Assembly: GCA_902570265.1 (NCBI GenBank)
Contig: CACFXF010000002.1
Span: 62,001-126,000, forward strand
Direction of reading: 5' to 3'
Source: an uncultured Alphaproteobacteria bacterium
Lineage (GTDB): Bacteria > Pseudomonadota > Alphaproteobacteria > Rhodobacterales > Rhodobacteraceae
Length of the DNA: 64,000 nucleotides
The position numbers and the translations under genes were made by a program. Under the pieces are notes generated by a model that was given only the letters and a program-made list of their open reading frames with translations, was not told the origin of the DNA and searched no databases. Of the stretch, positions 1 through 12,347 are shown piece after piece (the stretch's first letter is position 1; each line of letters begins with the position of its first letter).

Positions 1-1455
1 ATAATCTAAACCAACATTTTTTAAAAATTGTAATCTTTCTTTAATTTCTTTTATTATTGACTCTGCAATTTTATTTTGTTGATCACTTAATTTTTTATTA
101 ATATTTTGGAAACTTAAGTTCAAATCTTTTATTGAAAATTCAACCATTTCACCAATATGAAGTCCATCAATTTTAACCGCTAATGCTTCAGAATTTAACC
201 GATATCCGTTACAGGATGCACATTCCCTTTCATTTTTGTATCGTTCAAATTCATCCCTAATCCAACTACTAGTATTTTCACGACTACGTCTTTCTAAATT
301 AGGAATGATCCCCTCAAAAGGTCTGTTAAGTTCATAAATCCTTCCATTGTCATCATATCTAAATTTAATTTTTTTTCCTTTCGAACCATAAAAAAACAAA
401 TTTTTAATTTCTTGATCTAATTCCACCCAAGGAGTATTTAAGGAAAAATTATATGCCTTTGATAATGATATTAAAGTTTGTTTTAAGTAAGGGGAAAAAT
501 TTTTTGACCAAGGTAGCAAAGCACCCTTTGATAAACTCAAAGAAGTATTGGGGACAATAAGACATTCATCAAAGAAACTCTCAATGCCTAACCCATCGCA
601 CTGTTTACAAGCTCCAGTGGGTGCATTAAATGAAAACAACCTAGGTTCTACTTCAGCAATTGTGAAACCGGAAACGGGGCATGAAAAATTCTCCGAAAAA
701 ACGATCCTCTTATTTTTTTCTTTTTCAATGTTTGATAAAATTTCTACATAGGCAATACCATCTGATAAATCTAATGCGGTTCTCATACTATCAGATAACC
801 TTGTCTCTATGCCTTTCTTTATAATCAAACGATCTACAACAACCTCAATATTATGTCGAATTTTTTTATCTAATGAAGGCAAATCGTCTAATTCATATGC
901 TATTTCATCAATCTTTACTCTTTGAAATCCTTTTTTTTGCAATTCATTTAATTCTTTTTTATATTCACCTTTTCTATCGCGAACGATAGGAGCCAAAATA
1001 AATATTTTTTCATTTTCATTAAGTTTCATAATTTGATCTACCATATCAGAGGGCTGTTGTGCTTTAATTGGAAGCCCTGTGGTAGGACTATAAGGCACAC
1101 CTACTCTTGCATATAGCAATCGAAGATAATCATAAATTTCTGTAACTGTTCCAACCGTTGATCGTGGATTTTTACTTGTGGTTTTCTGCTCAATGGCTAT
1201 TGCAGGTGATAATCCTGTTATTTGATCAACATCAGGTTTATGCATTGTGTCTAAAAATTGCCGTGCATAAGCACTTAAACTTTCTACATATCGTCTCTGA
1301 CCTTCAGCATAGATTGTATCAAAAGCAAGGCTAGATTTACCTGACCCAGACAATCCAGTAATTATTATGAATTGGTTTCTTGGCAAGGAAATATTGATTG
1401 ATTTAAGATTATGCTCTCTAGCACCTCTAATAATAATGTTTGGTTGATCAATCAT
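1..1455 (-). CDS. uvrA: UvrABC excision nuclease subunit A, 5' part
   Basis: ATPase that scans DNA for bulky damage with UvrB in nucleotide excision repair. The reading frame is open from the ATG at 1455 to the window edge (485 codons), roughly half of a usual protein of about 950 residues, so it is cut by the window and not broken. The translation shows a Walker A motif GLSGSGKS near residues 34-41. A first zinc module includes CKQC near residue 282, and CASCNGYRL lies near 410. It is divergent from ssb with a 155-base spacer. No GTTC-N7-GTTC LexA box is seen in that spacer, unlike upstream of recA. Confidence 0.96.
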   Translation of the reverse strand, partial: MIDQPNIIIRGAREHNLKSINISLPRNQFIIITGLSGSGKSSLAFDTIYAEGQRRYVESLSAYARQFLDTMHKPDVDQITGLSPAIAIEQKTTSKNPRSTVGTVTEIYDYLRLLYARVGVPYSPTTGLPIKAQQPSDMVDQIMKLNENEKIFILAPIVRDRKGEYKKELNELQKKGFQRVKIDEIAYELDDLPSLDKKIRHNIEVVVDRLIIKKGIETRLSDSMRTALDLSDGIAYVEILSNIEKEKNKRIVFSENFSCPVSGFTIAEVEPRLFSFNAPTGACKQCDGLGIESFFDECLIVPNTSLSLSKGALLPWSKNFSPYLKQTLISLSKAYNFSLNTPWVELDQEIKNLFFYGSKGKKIKFRYDDNGRIYELNRPFEGIIPNLERRSRENTSSWIRDEFERYKNERECASCNGYRLNSEALAVKIDGLHIGEMVEFSIKDLNLSFQNINKKLSDQQNKIAESIIKEIKERLQFLKNVGLDY

Positions 1456-1610
1456 GGCAAGAGCCTTTTATTTAAAAAATTTATCAGGAATTCATTATAG
1501 TAGTTACATATTCATAAATAAAAAATATTAAACATGTAATTTTAAAATTTAAGGTTTAATTATTACAAAAAAAAAACTATTCTTTTTTTACTTTTTATTT
1601 GGAGGATTAA

Positions 1611-2072
1611 ATGGCAGGAAGTGTAAACAAAGTTATAATAATGGGAAATTTAGGAAAAGACCCGGAAATACGAAACTTTCCTAATGGAGGAAAAGTATGC
1701 AATTTTTCTGTTGCAACTTCAGAAACTTGGAGAGATAGAAATTCTGGAGAAAAGCAAGAAAGAACACAATGGCATAATATCTCAATTTTATCAGAACCTT
1801 TAGTAAATATAGCAGAGCGATTTCTAAAAAAAGGTTCCAAGGTTTATCTTGAAGGACAACTTGAAACCAGAAAGTGGCAAGACAATTCTGGCGCAGATAG
1901 GTACAGCACTGAGATTGTGCTTAGACCATACAAAGGTGAGATAACTCTTATAGATAATAAGGCAGATAATAATTTCATTAATGAAACTAGTACCGAAACA
2001 AAAATAAACCAAACCACCGAAACAAATACAAATTTAACTGCTGAAGATTTTGATGACGAAATACCTTTTTAA
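1611..2072 (+). CDS. ssb: Single-stranded DNA-binding protein
   Basis: Coats single-stranded DNA during replication, recombination and repair and recruits partner proteins through its tail. Length is 153 residues. An OB-fold occupies about residues 4-105, beginning [15 protein letters not shown], followed by a polar low-complexity linker. The C-terminal tip is DFDDEIPF, the acidic tip typical of bacterial SSB. The start is supported by a strong Shine-Dalgarno sequence GGAGG at 1601-1605. The uvrA/ssb/gyrA arrangement is common in Alphaproteobacteria. Confidence 0.97.
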   Translation: MAGSVNKVIIMGNLGKDPEIRNFPNGGKVCNFSVATSETWRDRNSGEKQERTQWHNISILSEPLVNIAERFLKKGSKVYLEGQLETRKWQDNSGADRYSTEIVLRPYKGEITLIDNKADNNFINETSTETKINQTTETNTNLTAEDFDDEIPF

Positions 2073-2199
2073 TTAATACTAGATTATTTTTTTATTAAGA
2101 TTTTACTATCATATTGCTATATATTGAATTAAAATGAATTAATGACCTTTTTAAATATATCAACTCAAGCAGTGCCAAACTTTAAACAAAAAATTTCTT

Positions 2200-4902
2200 A
2201 TGGAAGATAATTCTAATACAAAAGAAGATCAAAATTCTTTAGGTAGTATAAAAATTCAAGAAGAAATGCGTAATTCCTACCTGGATTACGCAATGAGTGT
2301 AATAGTTAGTCGTGCAATCCCAGACCTTAGAGATGGACTTAAGCCTGTACATAGAAGAATTCTTTATGCAATGCATGAAACTGGTAATACCCCTGATAAG
2401 CCCTACAGGAAGTCGGCTAGACCGGTAGGTGATGTAATGGGAAAATACCATCCACATGGAGATAGTGCTATATATGATGCTTTAGTCAGAATGGCACAGT
2501 CTTTTTCAATGGGGGAAGTACTAATAGATGGTCAGGGAAACTTTGGGTCTATAGATGGGGATTCAGCCGCTGCAATGCGTTATACGGAAGTAAAGTTATC
2601 AAACATAACAGAAAATATACTTTCAGATATTGATAAAGATACAGTAGATTTTCAAGATAATTATGATGGTAAAGATCTTGAACCAAATGTTTTACCAGCT
2701 CAGTTTCCAAATTTATTTTTAAATGGAGCTGGTGGTATTGCTGTTGGAATGGCTACAAATATTCCACCCCATAATTTGAAAGAGCTAATTGAAGCAACAA
2801 AAAAATTAATTTTTGATCCTAAGTGCACACTTGAAGATTTAATAGAAATTGTACCTGGACCAGATTTTCCAACAGGTGGGATAATACTTGGTTTTGGAGG
2901 AGCTAGAAAAGCCTATGCCGAGGGGAAAGGTTCAGTATTAATTAGAGCTAAAACTTCAATTGAAACAATAAGGCAGGATAGATCAGCTATAGTAGTTTCT
3001 GAGATTCCATATCAAGTTAATAAATCAAACCTAATAGAAAAGATTGCAGATTTAGCAAAAAATAAAAAAATTGAAGGAATTTCCCACATACAGGACGAGT
3101 CTGATCGTTTTGGTATTCGAATAGTTATAGAGCTAAAAAGAGATGCTACTGCTGATGTGGTTCTCAATCAATTGTATAGATTCACACCTCTCCAAACTAG
3201 TTTTGGATGTAATTTACTTGCTTTGAATAAAGGTAGGCCTGAACAACTAAACCTCAAAATGTATTTAGAAGAGTTTATAGAATTTCGGGTTGAAATTGTT
3301 ACAAAAAGAACTGAATTTGATCTTAAAAAAAATAGAGATAGAAGTCACCTTTTATGCGGTTTGGCCGTGGCTGTTACAAATATTGACAAAGTTGTTAGCC
3401 TGATAAGAAATTCTAAGGACGGATCTGAAGCAAAAAACAAATTAATGGAAACAAAGTGGCCATCTAAACAAATAGCTGCTTATTTAGAATTAATTGATGA
3501 TCCGTCTCATAAAATTAACGATGATGGAACTTATAATCTTACAGAGAACCAAGCTAGAGCAATTTTAGATTTAAGATTACAAAGATTAACAGCATTAGGA
3601 ATTAAAGAAATTACTGAAGAACTAATTCAACTCTCAGAGAATATTAAATTATATTTAGAAATTCTTAGCTCCAGAAAAAAAATACTTGATATAGTAACCG
3701 AAGAACTTTCTTTTATTTCAGAAAAATACGGTAGGGAAAGAAGGTCAGAAATCATTGAGTTTGAGGGAGATACAGAAGATGAAGATTTAATAGAAAAGGA
3801 TGATATGGTTGTTAGTGTAACAGCTGGAGGGTATATCAAAAGAACATCACTATCAGAATACAGAGCTCAAAATCGTGGAGGTAAAGGATTACAGGGAATG
3901 AATCCTAAAGATCAAGATGTAGTTACAAATTTATTTGTAGCTAATACTCATACTCCACTTCTATTCTTTTCAACAGATGGAATAGTTTATAAAATAAAAA
4001 CTTGGCGTCTACCAATAGGAGGTAGAAACGCAAGAGGAAAAGCAATTATTAACATTCTTCCCATAAATTCTGGCAAATCAGTAGCGGCTATTATGCCAGT
4101 AGACGCTCCTGAAGAAACTTGGGATAATTTGCAAATCTTTTTTGCAACATCAACTGGTAGTGTCCGTCGTAACGCACTTTCTGATTTCACAAAAGTACAA
4201 TCAAATGGAAAAATTGCAATGAAACTTCCGGAGAATACAAATCTTATTGGAGTAAGAATATGTTCAGACAATGATGATGTATTATTGAATTCCTCAAAAG
4301 GAAAAGCAATAAGATTTGCTGTGTCTGATGTTAGAGTTTTTAAAGGAAGAGATTCAACTGGAGTCAGAGGAATAAAACTTGCCAAAAATGATTTTGTAGT
4401 TTCTATGGCTATAATTAGACATGTAAATGTAAGTTCAGAAGAACGATATGCTTACTTCAAAATGCGTAGAGCAATAACTGGTGAAGAAAGTTTAGAAGAA
4501 ACTAATTTAGATAATAATGAAGAAATGATTAGTATTTCAAAAGATAGGTATGCAGAATTGTCTGCTGCAGAAGAATGGATACTTACTTTAACATCGTCAG
4601 GATATGGGAAAAGGTCATCAGCTCTCGAATTTAGAGTCTCTGGAAGAGGAGGACAAGGTATAACTGCTGCAAACCTATTAAGAAGAGAAGACACAATAGT
4701 TGCAGCATTCCCAGTTGATGATGATGATCAAATTATGTTAATGACCTCTACAGGCAAGGCAATAAGATGCCCTGTGGCTGGCATATCAAGACAATCAAGA
4801 ACAGCTTCAGGAGTGAAAGTATTTACAACTGCAAATGAAGAAAAAGTTGTTTCTGTAGCGTGGATTGCTGAAAATACTGATGAAAATGATCAGACTACCT
4901 AA
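2200..4902 (+). CDS. gyrA: DNA gyrase subunit A
   Basis: Breakage-reunion subunit of DNA gyrase, which introduces negative supercoils using ATP hydrolysis by GyrB. Length is 900 residues. The catalytic tyrosine lies in AAMRYTE at about residue 128. The quinolone-determining segment [10 protein letters not shown] (about 84-93) has Ser89 and Asp93, the usual susceptible-type residues. A GyrA-box-like QNRGGKG near residue 557 (canonical QRRGGKG) and the C-terminal beta-pinwheel repeats favour GyrA over ParC. It lies 127 bases after ssb; no convincing ribosome-binding site precedes the ATG. Confidence 0.96.
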   Translation: MEDNSNTKEDQNSLGSIKIQEEMRNSYLDYAMSVIVSRAIPDLRDGLKPVHRRILYAMHETGNTPDKPYRKSARPVGDVMGKYHPHGDSAIYDALVRMAQSFSMGEVLIDGQGNFGSIDGDSAAAMRYTEVKLSNITENILSDIDKDTVDFQDNYDGKDLEPNVLPAQFPNLFLNGAGGIAVGMATNIPPHNLKELIEATKKLIFDPKCTLEDLIEIVPGPDFPTGGIILGFGGARKAYAEGKGSVLIRAKTSIETIRQDRSAIVVSEIPYQVNKSNLIEKIADLAKNKKIEGISHIQDESDRFGIRIVIELKRDATADVVLNQLYRFTPLQTSFGCNLLALNKGRPEQLNLKMYLEEFIEFRVEIVTKRTEFDLKKNRDRSHLLCGLAVAVTNIDKVVSLIRNSKDGSEAKNKLMETKWPSKQIAAYLELIDDPSHKINDDGTYNLTENQARAILDLRLQRLTALGIKEITEELIQLSENIKLYLEILSSRKKILDIVTEELSFISEKYGRERRSEIIEFEGDTEDEDLIEKDDMVVSVTAGGYIKRTSLSEYRAQNRGGKGLQGMNPKDQDVVTNLFVANTHTPLLFFSTDGIVYKIKTWRLPIGGRNARGKAIINILPINSGKSVAAIMPVDAPEETWDNLQIFFATSTGSVRRNALSDFTKVQSNGKIAMKLPENTNLIGVRICSDNDDVLLNSSKGKAIRFAVSDVRVFKGRDSTGVRGIKLAKNDFVVSMAIIRHVNVSSEERYAYFKMRRAITGEESLEETNLDNNEEMISISKDRYAELSAAEEWILTLTSSGYGKRSSALEFRVSGRGGQGITAANLLRREDTIVAAFPVDDDDQIMLMTSTGKAIRCPVAGISRQSRTASGVKVFTTANEEKVVSVAWIAENTDENDQTT

Positions 4903-4931
4903 AAAAAGATGAACAACTTTAAATTTTTTAA

Positions 4932-6284
4932 ATGACTTCAAATAAAATAAACGTTATTGGAGCTGGTCTAGCTGGTTGTGAAGTTGCATGGCAACTATCT
5001 CAAAAGGGTTATTTGGTAGATTTGTATGAAATGCGACCAGAAAAAATGACGGCTGCTCACAAAACTAATAAATTTGCTGAATTAGTTTGCTCTAATTCTT
5101 TTAGATCAGATGATAACGAAAAAAATGCTGTTGGACAGCTTAAGTGGGAACTAAGAAAGGCAAATAGTTTTATACTAGAAAACGCAGATTTGCACTCAGT
5201 ACCAGCAGGAGGAGCATTGGCAATAGATCGTGAAAAATTTTCCTCAGAGATAACTGAAAAAATTTCTTCGAACCCCTTAATTAATGTAATAAATGAGGAA
5301 GTTTTGGATTTGTCAAAATTCAAAGAACCAACAGTGATTTCGACCGGTCCATTAACTTCTAACCGATTAAGCGATCAAATAATAGAAATCACCAAGTCGA
5401 ATAAACTGGCCTTTTTTGATGCAATAGCTCCAATCGTTTATCTAGAGAGTGTTAATATGAATAAAGCTTGGTTCCAATCACGATATGACAAGGGTAATGA
5501 AGAAAGTGATAAAAAAGCATATTTAAATTGCCCTCTTAACGAAATTCAATATAAAGAATTTATAGATGATATTATTAAAGCCTCTAAAATTGATTTTAAA
5601 GATTGGGAAAAAAATACTCCTTATTTTCAATCATGTTTACCTATAGAAATAATGGCAGAAAGTGGAATAGAAACTCTTAGATTTGGACCAATGAAACCGG
5701 TTGGTTTGAAAAACCCTCATGATAATAATAATAGGCCATATGCAGTGGTACAACTTAGGCCAGACAACAAAGAGAAAACACTTTATAACATGGTAGGATT
5801 TCAAACTAAAATGAAATATGGTTCACAAATTGATGTATTCAGAAAAATACCCGGTTTAGAAAATGTACAATTTGCTAGACTAGGTGGTATTCACCGTAAT
5901 ACTTTTATTAATACACCAAAATTACTATCAGATGAATTAAGTTTAAAAAATCAATCTAATATTTATTTTGCAGGACAAATTACAGGAGTTGAAGGTTATG
6001 TTGAAAGTACTGCTATTGGTCTTTTAGTTGCTTTTTTTATTGATAAAAAAATATCAAAAAAACAATATATTCCACCTCCCCCTACAACTGCTATTGGAAG
6101 TCTTTACCATCATTTACTATTTAAAAATGAATTTGTAGATTTTCAACCTATGAATGTTAATTTTGGTTTATTTAAAGAGTTACCTAAAAATAATGCACGT
6201 AAGTTAAAAAAAGAAATGAAAAAAGTTGCTTTAACAACAAAAGCAAAAAAAGATTGGTGTATATGGATGTCATCAATTAATTAA
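4932..6284 (+). CDS. trmFO: tRNA uridine(54) C5-methyltransferase, folate-dependent
   Basis: FAD- and methylene-tetrahydrofolate-dependent enzyme that makes ribothymidine at position 54 of tRNA. Length is 450 residues, normal for TrmFO. It has an N-terminal dinucleotide-binding motif GAGLAGCE at about residues 10-17, then YEMRPEKMTAAH and LVCSNSFRSDD, which are characteristic family blocks. A C-terminal GQITGVEGYVES block is also typical. It sits 29 bases after gyrA on the same strand and is followed after 27 bases by gluQ, so co-transcription of the two tRNA-modification genes is likely. Confidence 0.95.
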   Translation: MTSNKINVIGAGLAGCEVAWQLSQKGYLVDLYEMRPEKMTAAHKTNKFAELVCSNSFRSDDNEKNAVGQLKWELRKANSFILENADLHSVPAGGALAIDREKFSSEITEKISSNPLINVINEEVLDLSKFKEPTVISTGPLTSNRLSDQIIEITKSNKLAFFDAIAPIVYLESVNMNKAWFQSRYDKGNEESDKKAYLNCPLNEIQYKEFIDDIIKASKIDFKDWEKNTPYFQSCLPIEIMAESGIETLRFGPMKPVGLKNPHDNNNRPYAVVQLRPDNKEKTLYNMVGFQTKMKYGSQIDVFRKIPGLENVQFARLGGIHRNTFINTPKLLSDELSLKNQSNIYFAGQITGVEGYVESTAIGLLVAFFIDKKISKKQYIPPPPTTAIGSLYHHLLFKNEFVDFQPMNVNFGLFKELPKNNARKLKKEMKKVALTTKAKKDWCIWMSSIN

Positions 6285-6311
6285 TATAAGTAATTTTGTA
6301 TTTTTGTTATA

Positions 6312-7157
6312 ATGTTCGTTACTAGATTCGCACCTTCACCAACTGGTCTCTTGCATTTGGGTCATGCCTATTCAGCATTATTATCTTATGAAATGGCCGT
6401 TAAAAGAAAAGGCTTATTTAAATTAAGGATAGAAAATATTGACTTTACAAGATGTAAAAAAGTTTATGAAGATAGAATTTATGAGGATCTATATTGGTTA
6501 GGAATAAAATGGGAAAAAGATGTAATAATACAGTCCGATCGAATTCAACTATATGAAAGTTATTTGAAACTTCTAAATGATGAAGGTTTTATTTATGGAT
6601 GTAGATGTTCTAGATCTGATATAAAGAATGCTTTATCTGCATTAAGCTTACCTGAAAATACTTTAAATACGTTTATTTATCCTGGAACATGTAAAGAAAA
6701 AAATTTAAATATTTGGGAAAATAATGTGAGAATTGATATTGATAAAATTAAAAATTACTTTGGAAACATAGTTCTATCATTTAAAGAAATCGGTTTTGGA
6801 CCAAATGGAGAAACTGGATTACAAAGTTTTAACGTTAATTGGTTGAAAAAAAAATTTGGTGATTTTGTTATAGCGAGAAAAGATATAAGAACATCATATC
6901 ACCTAGCAGTAACAATTGATGATTTAACCCAAAATGTTTCTGTTGTTTCAAGAGGTAACGATCTTTTTTATTTTACTCCAATACATGTATTACTACAAAA
7001 AATATTTAATTTTAAAACTCCCGATTTTTTTCACCACAGATTAATTACCAATAATAATGGTGAAAAACTATCTAAAACAAAAAATGCTGAAAGTCTCAAT
7101 AAGCTCATAAAAAAGGGTAAAAGCTTAGATGAAATTAAATTTATGTTAGATATGTAA
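6312..7157 (+). CDS. gluQ: Glutamyl-Q tRNA(Asp) synthetase
   Basis: Truncated glutamyl-tRNA synthetase paralogue that attaches glutamate to queuosine at position 34 of tRNA(Asp). At 281 residues it contains only the catalytic domain and lacks the anticodon-binding domain of GltX. Visible motifs are RFAPSPTGLLHLGHAYSA (HIGH-type) and KLSKTKNA (KMSKS-type). The cysteines of GCRCS and YPGTC form the zinc site typical of GluQRS. It follows trmFO closely. A function as full GltX is unlikely because of the length. Confidence 0.92.
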   Translation: MFVTRFAPSPTGLLHLGHAYSALLSYEMAVKRKGLFKLRIENIDFTRCKKVYEDRIYEDLYWLGIKWEKDVIIQSDRIQLYESYLKLLNDEGFIYGCRCSRSDIKNALSALSLPENTLNTFIYPGTCKEKNLNIWENNVRIDIDKIKNYFGNIVLSFKEIGFGPNGETGLQSFNVNWLKKKFGDFVIARKDIRTSYHLAVTIDDLTQNVSVVSRGNDLFYFTPIHVLLQKIFNFKTPDFFHHRLITNNNGEKLSKTKNAESLNKLIKKGKSLDEIKFMLDM

Positions 7158-7265
7158 ATTTATTTACTTAAGATGTTTTTTACTAGTAAGTTATAAATTT
7201 GATTATCAACGATTGAGTAACAAATTTTTTAATTTTTATTTTCGTATTTTATAATTTTAACTATA

Positions 7266-7278
7266 TGACAACTTGTCA
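7266..7278. promoter_or_regulatory. 13-base perfect palindrome upstream of the NifU-like gene
   Basis: TGACAACTTGTCA is a perfect inverted repeat around a central C, 77 bases before the ATG at 7355. The right half (TTGTCA) could also serve as a -35 element. An operator is an inference; I do not recognise the cognate regulator. Confidence 0.3.
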
Positions 7279-7354
7279 GATTTTATTTTAGCTATTAAAG
7301 ATATATTCTCTAATTACTTAAATATAATCTTTTACCTCAAATAATTTTTTTTTT

Positions 7355-7768
7355 ATGAAACTTTATTCCGAGAAAATTCTTAAGCTTGCAACAGAAATTC
7401 CTAATATAGGAAGATTAGAAAAAGCCGAAAAAGAAATAAGCCTAAGATCTCCTATTTGTGGATCAAAAGTTACAATTTATATTAATTTTAAAAATGGTTT
7501 TATAAGTGACTATAAGCAAGAAATTAAAGCGTGCGCCCTTGGCCAAGCTTCAGCTGCAATATTTGGATTAAATGCAATTGGACAAAACTATAGTTCAGTA
7601 TTTAATTTATATTCCTGTGTAAAAAATATGCTTGAAAACGATGGTGATGCACCAACCAAACCATTTGAAAAATATGAACTATTAAGACCAGCACATGAAT
7701 TTAAAAATAGACATGACTCTATATTATTGGTTCTTGATGCTGCTAAAAATGCATTTGTTCAAAATTAA
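7355..7768 (+). CDS. NifU/IscU-like iron-sulfur scaffold protein
   Basis: Small scaffold-type protein of the NifU N-terminal/IscU fold. Length is 137 residues. Conserved cysteines sit in SPICGSKVT (about residue 35) and IKACALGQASAA (about 60), matching two of the three IscU cluster cysteines. The third position is not an obvious cysteine, since RPAHEFKNRHDS occupies that area. Such variants are common in Alphaproteobacteria and usually stand alone, outside isc or suf operons, as here. It could assemble or traffic Fe-S clusters; the partner is unknown. A 13-base palindrome lies in its 197-base upstream spacer. Confidence 0.8.
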   Translation: MKLYSEKILKLATEIPNIGRLEKAEKEISLRSPICGSKVTIYINFKNGFISDYKQEIKACALGQASAAIFGLNAIGQNYSSVFNLYSCVKNMLENDGDAPTKPFEKYELLRPAHEFKNRHDSILLVLDAAKNAFVQN

Positions 7769-7776
7769 ATTAATAA

Positions 7777-7887
7777 CTAAAAATTCAAAAAAATTATGAA
7801 TATCAAATAGTTAATAATAAAAATGAAGATACTATAAGCTGACCCTGATAATATAAGTTTAAGATATTTGAAATAATGAAAAGACAT
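7777..7887 (-). CDS. Candidate SOS-linked hydrophobic micropeptide (36 aa)
   Basis: A short frame from ATG at 7887 to TAG at 7777 encodes 36 residues starting MSFHYFKYLKLILSGSAYS. Almost all the rest is Ile, Phe, Leu and Tyr, forming one likely membrane helix. It lies alone between the converging NifU-like gene and recG. A LexA-type box (GTTCTTGTTTTGTTC) starts 15 bases upstream of its ATG. Known parallels are the SOS-induced membrane peptides TisB of E. coli and SidA of Caulobacter, but no homology is claimed. No strong Shine-Dalgarno sequence is visible, and AT-rich DNA easily yields hydrophobic frames. Confidence 0.4.
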   Translation of the reverse strand: MSFHYFKYLKLILSGSAYSIFIFIINYLIFIIFLNF

Positions 7888-7902
7888 AACTGAGCTTACT
7901 TT

Positions 7903-7917
7903 GTTCTTGTTTTGTTC
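7903..7917 (-). promoter_or_regulatory. LexA (SOS) box candidate
   Basis: GTTCTTGTTTTGTTC fits the alphaproteobacterial LexA consensus GTTC-N7-GTTC, and both half sites are preceded by T. It lies downstream of both annotated neighbours, so the only nearby candidate target is the 36-residue frame starting at 7887. One or so such matches per window are expected by chance, but few would fall in a spacer. Confidence 0.45.
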
Positions 7918-7929
7918 TAATATTAAGTT

Positions 7930-7961
7930 TTAACATAAAAAAAAAATTACACAAGTAATTT
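7930..7961 (-). terminator. Rho-independent terminator of recG
   Basis: On the minus strand AAATTAC-TTGT-GTAATTT forms a 7-base-pair stem (7944-7961) followed by a T-run. The hairpin overlaps the recG stop codon. Confidence 0.6.
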
Positions 7962-10053
7962 ATCCAGATTCCAACAATTTAAGTGAGTTATCTTTGTTCA
8001 TTAGATGTAAAAGAACTCTTAAGTTCTTACCATGCTCTCCTTTGAGATACTTATTATTTTTAATTATTTCATTTGCGTCTTGATTAGCATAGCTTAATAA
8101 TTCTTTATCAAAATCTAAATTTGCTATTCTAAATTTTGGAATGCCTGATTGTTGTTGACCGATAGGATTACCACCACCACGCATTTTTAAGTCTTCTTCA
8201 GCAATATCAAATCCATTATCAAATTTTCTGAGAACTTCTAATCTTTCTTTACCAAGTCTGCCAATATTTTTTGAATAAATTAAAATACAATTAGATTGTT
8301 TTTTTCCTCTACCTACTCGTCCTCTCAATTGATGCAATTGTGCTAATCCAAATCTTTCTGCCCCCTCAATAACTATTATAGTTGCGTTTGGTACATCTAT
8401 ACCTACTTCAATAACAGTCGTAGCTAAAAGAATTTGAATATTTCCATTCTTAAATGATGTCATTATTTTATTTTTTTGTTCTTCACTCATTTTACCATGC
8501 AAAATATCAATTTTTATTCCTGGCAACATTTTATTTAGTGAAGAAAATCTTTGTTCAATTGCTACTAGCTCTGACTTATCTCCTTCTTCAATCAAGGGAC
8601 ATACCCAATAAGATTGAGTTCCTTTCTTACAAATCTCTAATATCCTAGAAATAAGTATCTCTATTTTTTTTTCTGATATGATGGATGTATCTACTTTTTG
8701 TCTATTCATTGGTTTATCAAGTATTCTTGAAATATCCATATCACCATAATTCGCAAGTTCTAATGTTCTTGGTATAGGGGTAGCTGTCATCACCAATATA
8801 TCCAGATTTTCACCTTTTTGTATTAAGTCATGACGCTGTTGAACACCAAATTTGTGTTGTTCATCAATTATAACTAATTCAAGGTTTTCAAAAATAACAC
8901 CTTTTTGAAAAAGTGAGTGTGTACCAATTATGATATCAGCCTGTCCCAATTTTATGGCTTCTAGAACCTGTTTTTTTTCATTAGTTTTCATTTTACCGGT
9001 TAATAAAACCGAATTTACTTCAATATCTTTCGTATATTCCTGAAAATTATTATAATGTTGTTTAGCTAAAATATCTGTAGGAACCATCAATACTGCTTGT
9101 CCACTGTTTTCAGCTACAAATAACATTGAAAAAAAAGCAACTAATGTTTTGCCCGAACCTACATCGCCTTGAATAAGTCTATACATCCTTTCATCTCTCG
9201 ATAAGTCAGACTGAATTTCTGCAATACATTTTTCCTGTGAATTTGTTAGAGAAAAAGGTAGTCTTTTTTTCATCAAAGTAGAAAATTTATAACCAATTTT
9301 TTTTCTTTTTTTTGTATTTTTTTTTGAGAAACTTCTAGCTATAACTAAACTCAGTTGATGACTTAAAAGTTCATCATAGGCTAATCTTAATCTATAATTA
9401 GAATTTAATGATATATCTTCATTGGTTTTTGGTTTATGAATTTTTTTCAAACTATTCTTAAAGTCTGTCCAATTCATTTCTTTTAATCTTTTTTTGTTAA
9501 TCCACTCACAATTGCTTATTTCTTCAGAAATCAACTGTAGTATTTGATTAACAGAGTTTAGGAATACTTTTTGTGATATGCCCTTTGTAAGAGAATAAAT
9601 GGGTTCAATAACTGGAATTTTATCTATATCAAAAATCTTTTCAATGTAATCAGGATGAATTATTTGAAATTGATTTTTATATTTTTCTAACTTTCCTGAA
9701 ATTATTCGCTCTTGTTCGATTGGAAAGTTTTTTTTTATCCAATCATTTTTTGCATTAAAAAAAATTAAATTAATTTTTTTTAATCCATCTGTTACTTCAA
9801 TATTTAGTGGTCCCTTAAAATATTTGAAATTATGCTTAATAATTTTTATTTTTATAATTACTACTTTGTTTACATTTAAATCACTAACTGTGTTTGCAAA
9901 TACTCTTGTCTTTAAATTTGTAGGAAAAGAATATAAAAAATCTAAAGGTTTAGAAATTCCAATTTTTTTTAAATTTAAAACTGTTTTTGAGCCAATCCCT
10001 TTTAAGTTTTCTAGTGATCCAAATAATGGGAATAAAAACTGAGGTCTAATCAT
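7960..10053 (-). CDS. recG: ATP-dependent DNA helicase RecG
   Basis: Branch-migration helicase that regresses stalled forks and processes Holliday junctions and R-loops. Length is 697 residues, the family norm. An N-terminal wedge OB-domain is followed by a Walker A motif GDVGSGKT, the DEAH-type box IIDEQHKFG, TATPIPRTL, and helicase C-terminal motifs ending QLRGRVGRG. It shares the minus strand with ligA, whose stop is 39 bases upstream of the recG start, so the two may be co-transcribed. A hairpin plus T-run follows the stop. Confidence 0.96.
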   Translation of the reverse strand: MIRPQFLFPLFGSLENLKGIGSKTVLNLKKIGISKPLDFLYSFPTNLKTRVFANTVSDLNVNKVVIIKIKIIKHNFKYFKGPLNIEVTDGLKKINLIFFNAKNDWIKKNFPIEQERIISGKLEKYKNQFQIIHPDYIEKIFDIDKIPVIEPIYSLTKGISQKVFLNSVNQILQLISEEISNCEWINKKRLKEMNWTDFKNSLKKIHKPKTNEDISLNSNYRLRLAYDELLSHQLSLVIARSFSKKNTKKRKKIGYKFSTLMKKRLPFSLTNSQEKCIAEIQSDLSRDERMYRLIQGDVGSGKTLVAFFSMLFVAENSGQAVLMVPTDILAKQHYNNFQEYTKDIEVNSVLLTGKMKTNEKKQVLEAIKLGQADIIIGTHSLFQKGVIFENLELVIIDEQHKFGVQQRHDLIQKGENLDILVMTATPIPRTLELANYGDMDISRILDKPMNRQKVDTSIISEKKIEILISRILEICKKGTQSYWVCPLIEEGDKSELVAIEQRFSSLNKMLPGIKIDILHGKMSEEQKNKIMTSFKNGNIQILLATTVIEVGIDVPNATIIVIEGAERFGLAQLHQLRGRVGRGKKQSNCILIYSKNIGRLGKERLEVLRKFDNGFDIAEEDLKMRGGGNPIGQQQSGIPKFRIANLDFDKELLSYANQDANEIIKNNKYLKGEHGKNLRVLLHLMNKDNSLKLLESG

Positions 10054-10092
10054 TTTTTAAAACTACCAAATAAGAAATTTTATTTAAAAATA

Positions 10093-12195
<2,103 letters not shown>

Positions 12196-12239
12196 TTACT
12201 GGAGGTTTAAAATTTTTTGAATAATGTTATATTTTATGC

Positions 12240-12254
12240 ATTGCAAATTGCAAT
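12240..12254. promoter_or_regulatory. 15-base perfect palindrome between ligA and mnmA
   Basis: ATTGCAAATTGCAAT is a perfect inverted repeat with a central A. It is 51 bases from the ligA start and 93 from the mnmA start, in a divergent spacer. This is operator-like; the regulator is not identified. Confidence 0.4.
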
Positions 12255-12347
12255 AATTGATTTAATAAATGATAATTTTAATTAATAGTTGGATTATATA
12301 AAAATTCTGAACTTTCAATTTAAATTTAATATTTTTAATTTTTGTAA

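Noticed and set aside
548-751. Plus-strand frame of 67 codons
   Set aside because: Lies antisense inside uvrA, which has strong family motifs; no ribosome-binding site or similarity.
1456-1610. LexA box between uvrA and ssb
   Set aside because: No GTTC or GAAC pair at the needed spacing in the spacer.
3987-4385. Minus-strand 132-codon frame
   Set aside because: Antisense to the gyrA C-terminal domain; a by-product of codon structure.
2200-4902. ParC rather than GyrA
   Set aside because: A GyrA-box-like motif, full-length C-terminal pinwheel and ssb neighbourhood favour GyrA.
7158-7354. Possible tRNA or small RNA gene in a 197-base spacer
   Set aside because: Too A/T-rich, with no T-loop (GTTCRA-type) or cloverleaf pairing; only a palindrome was found.
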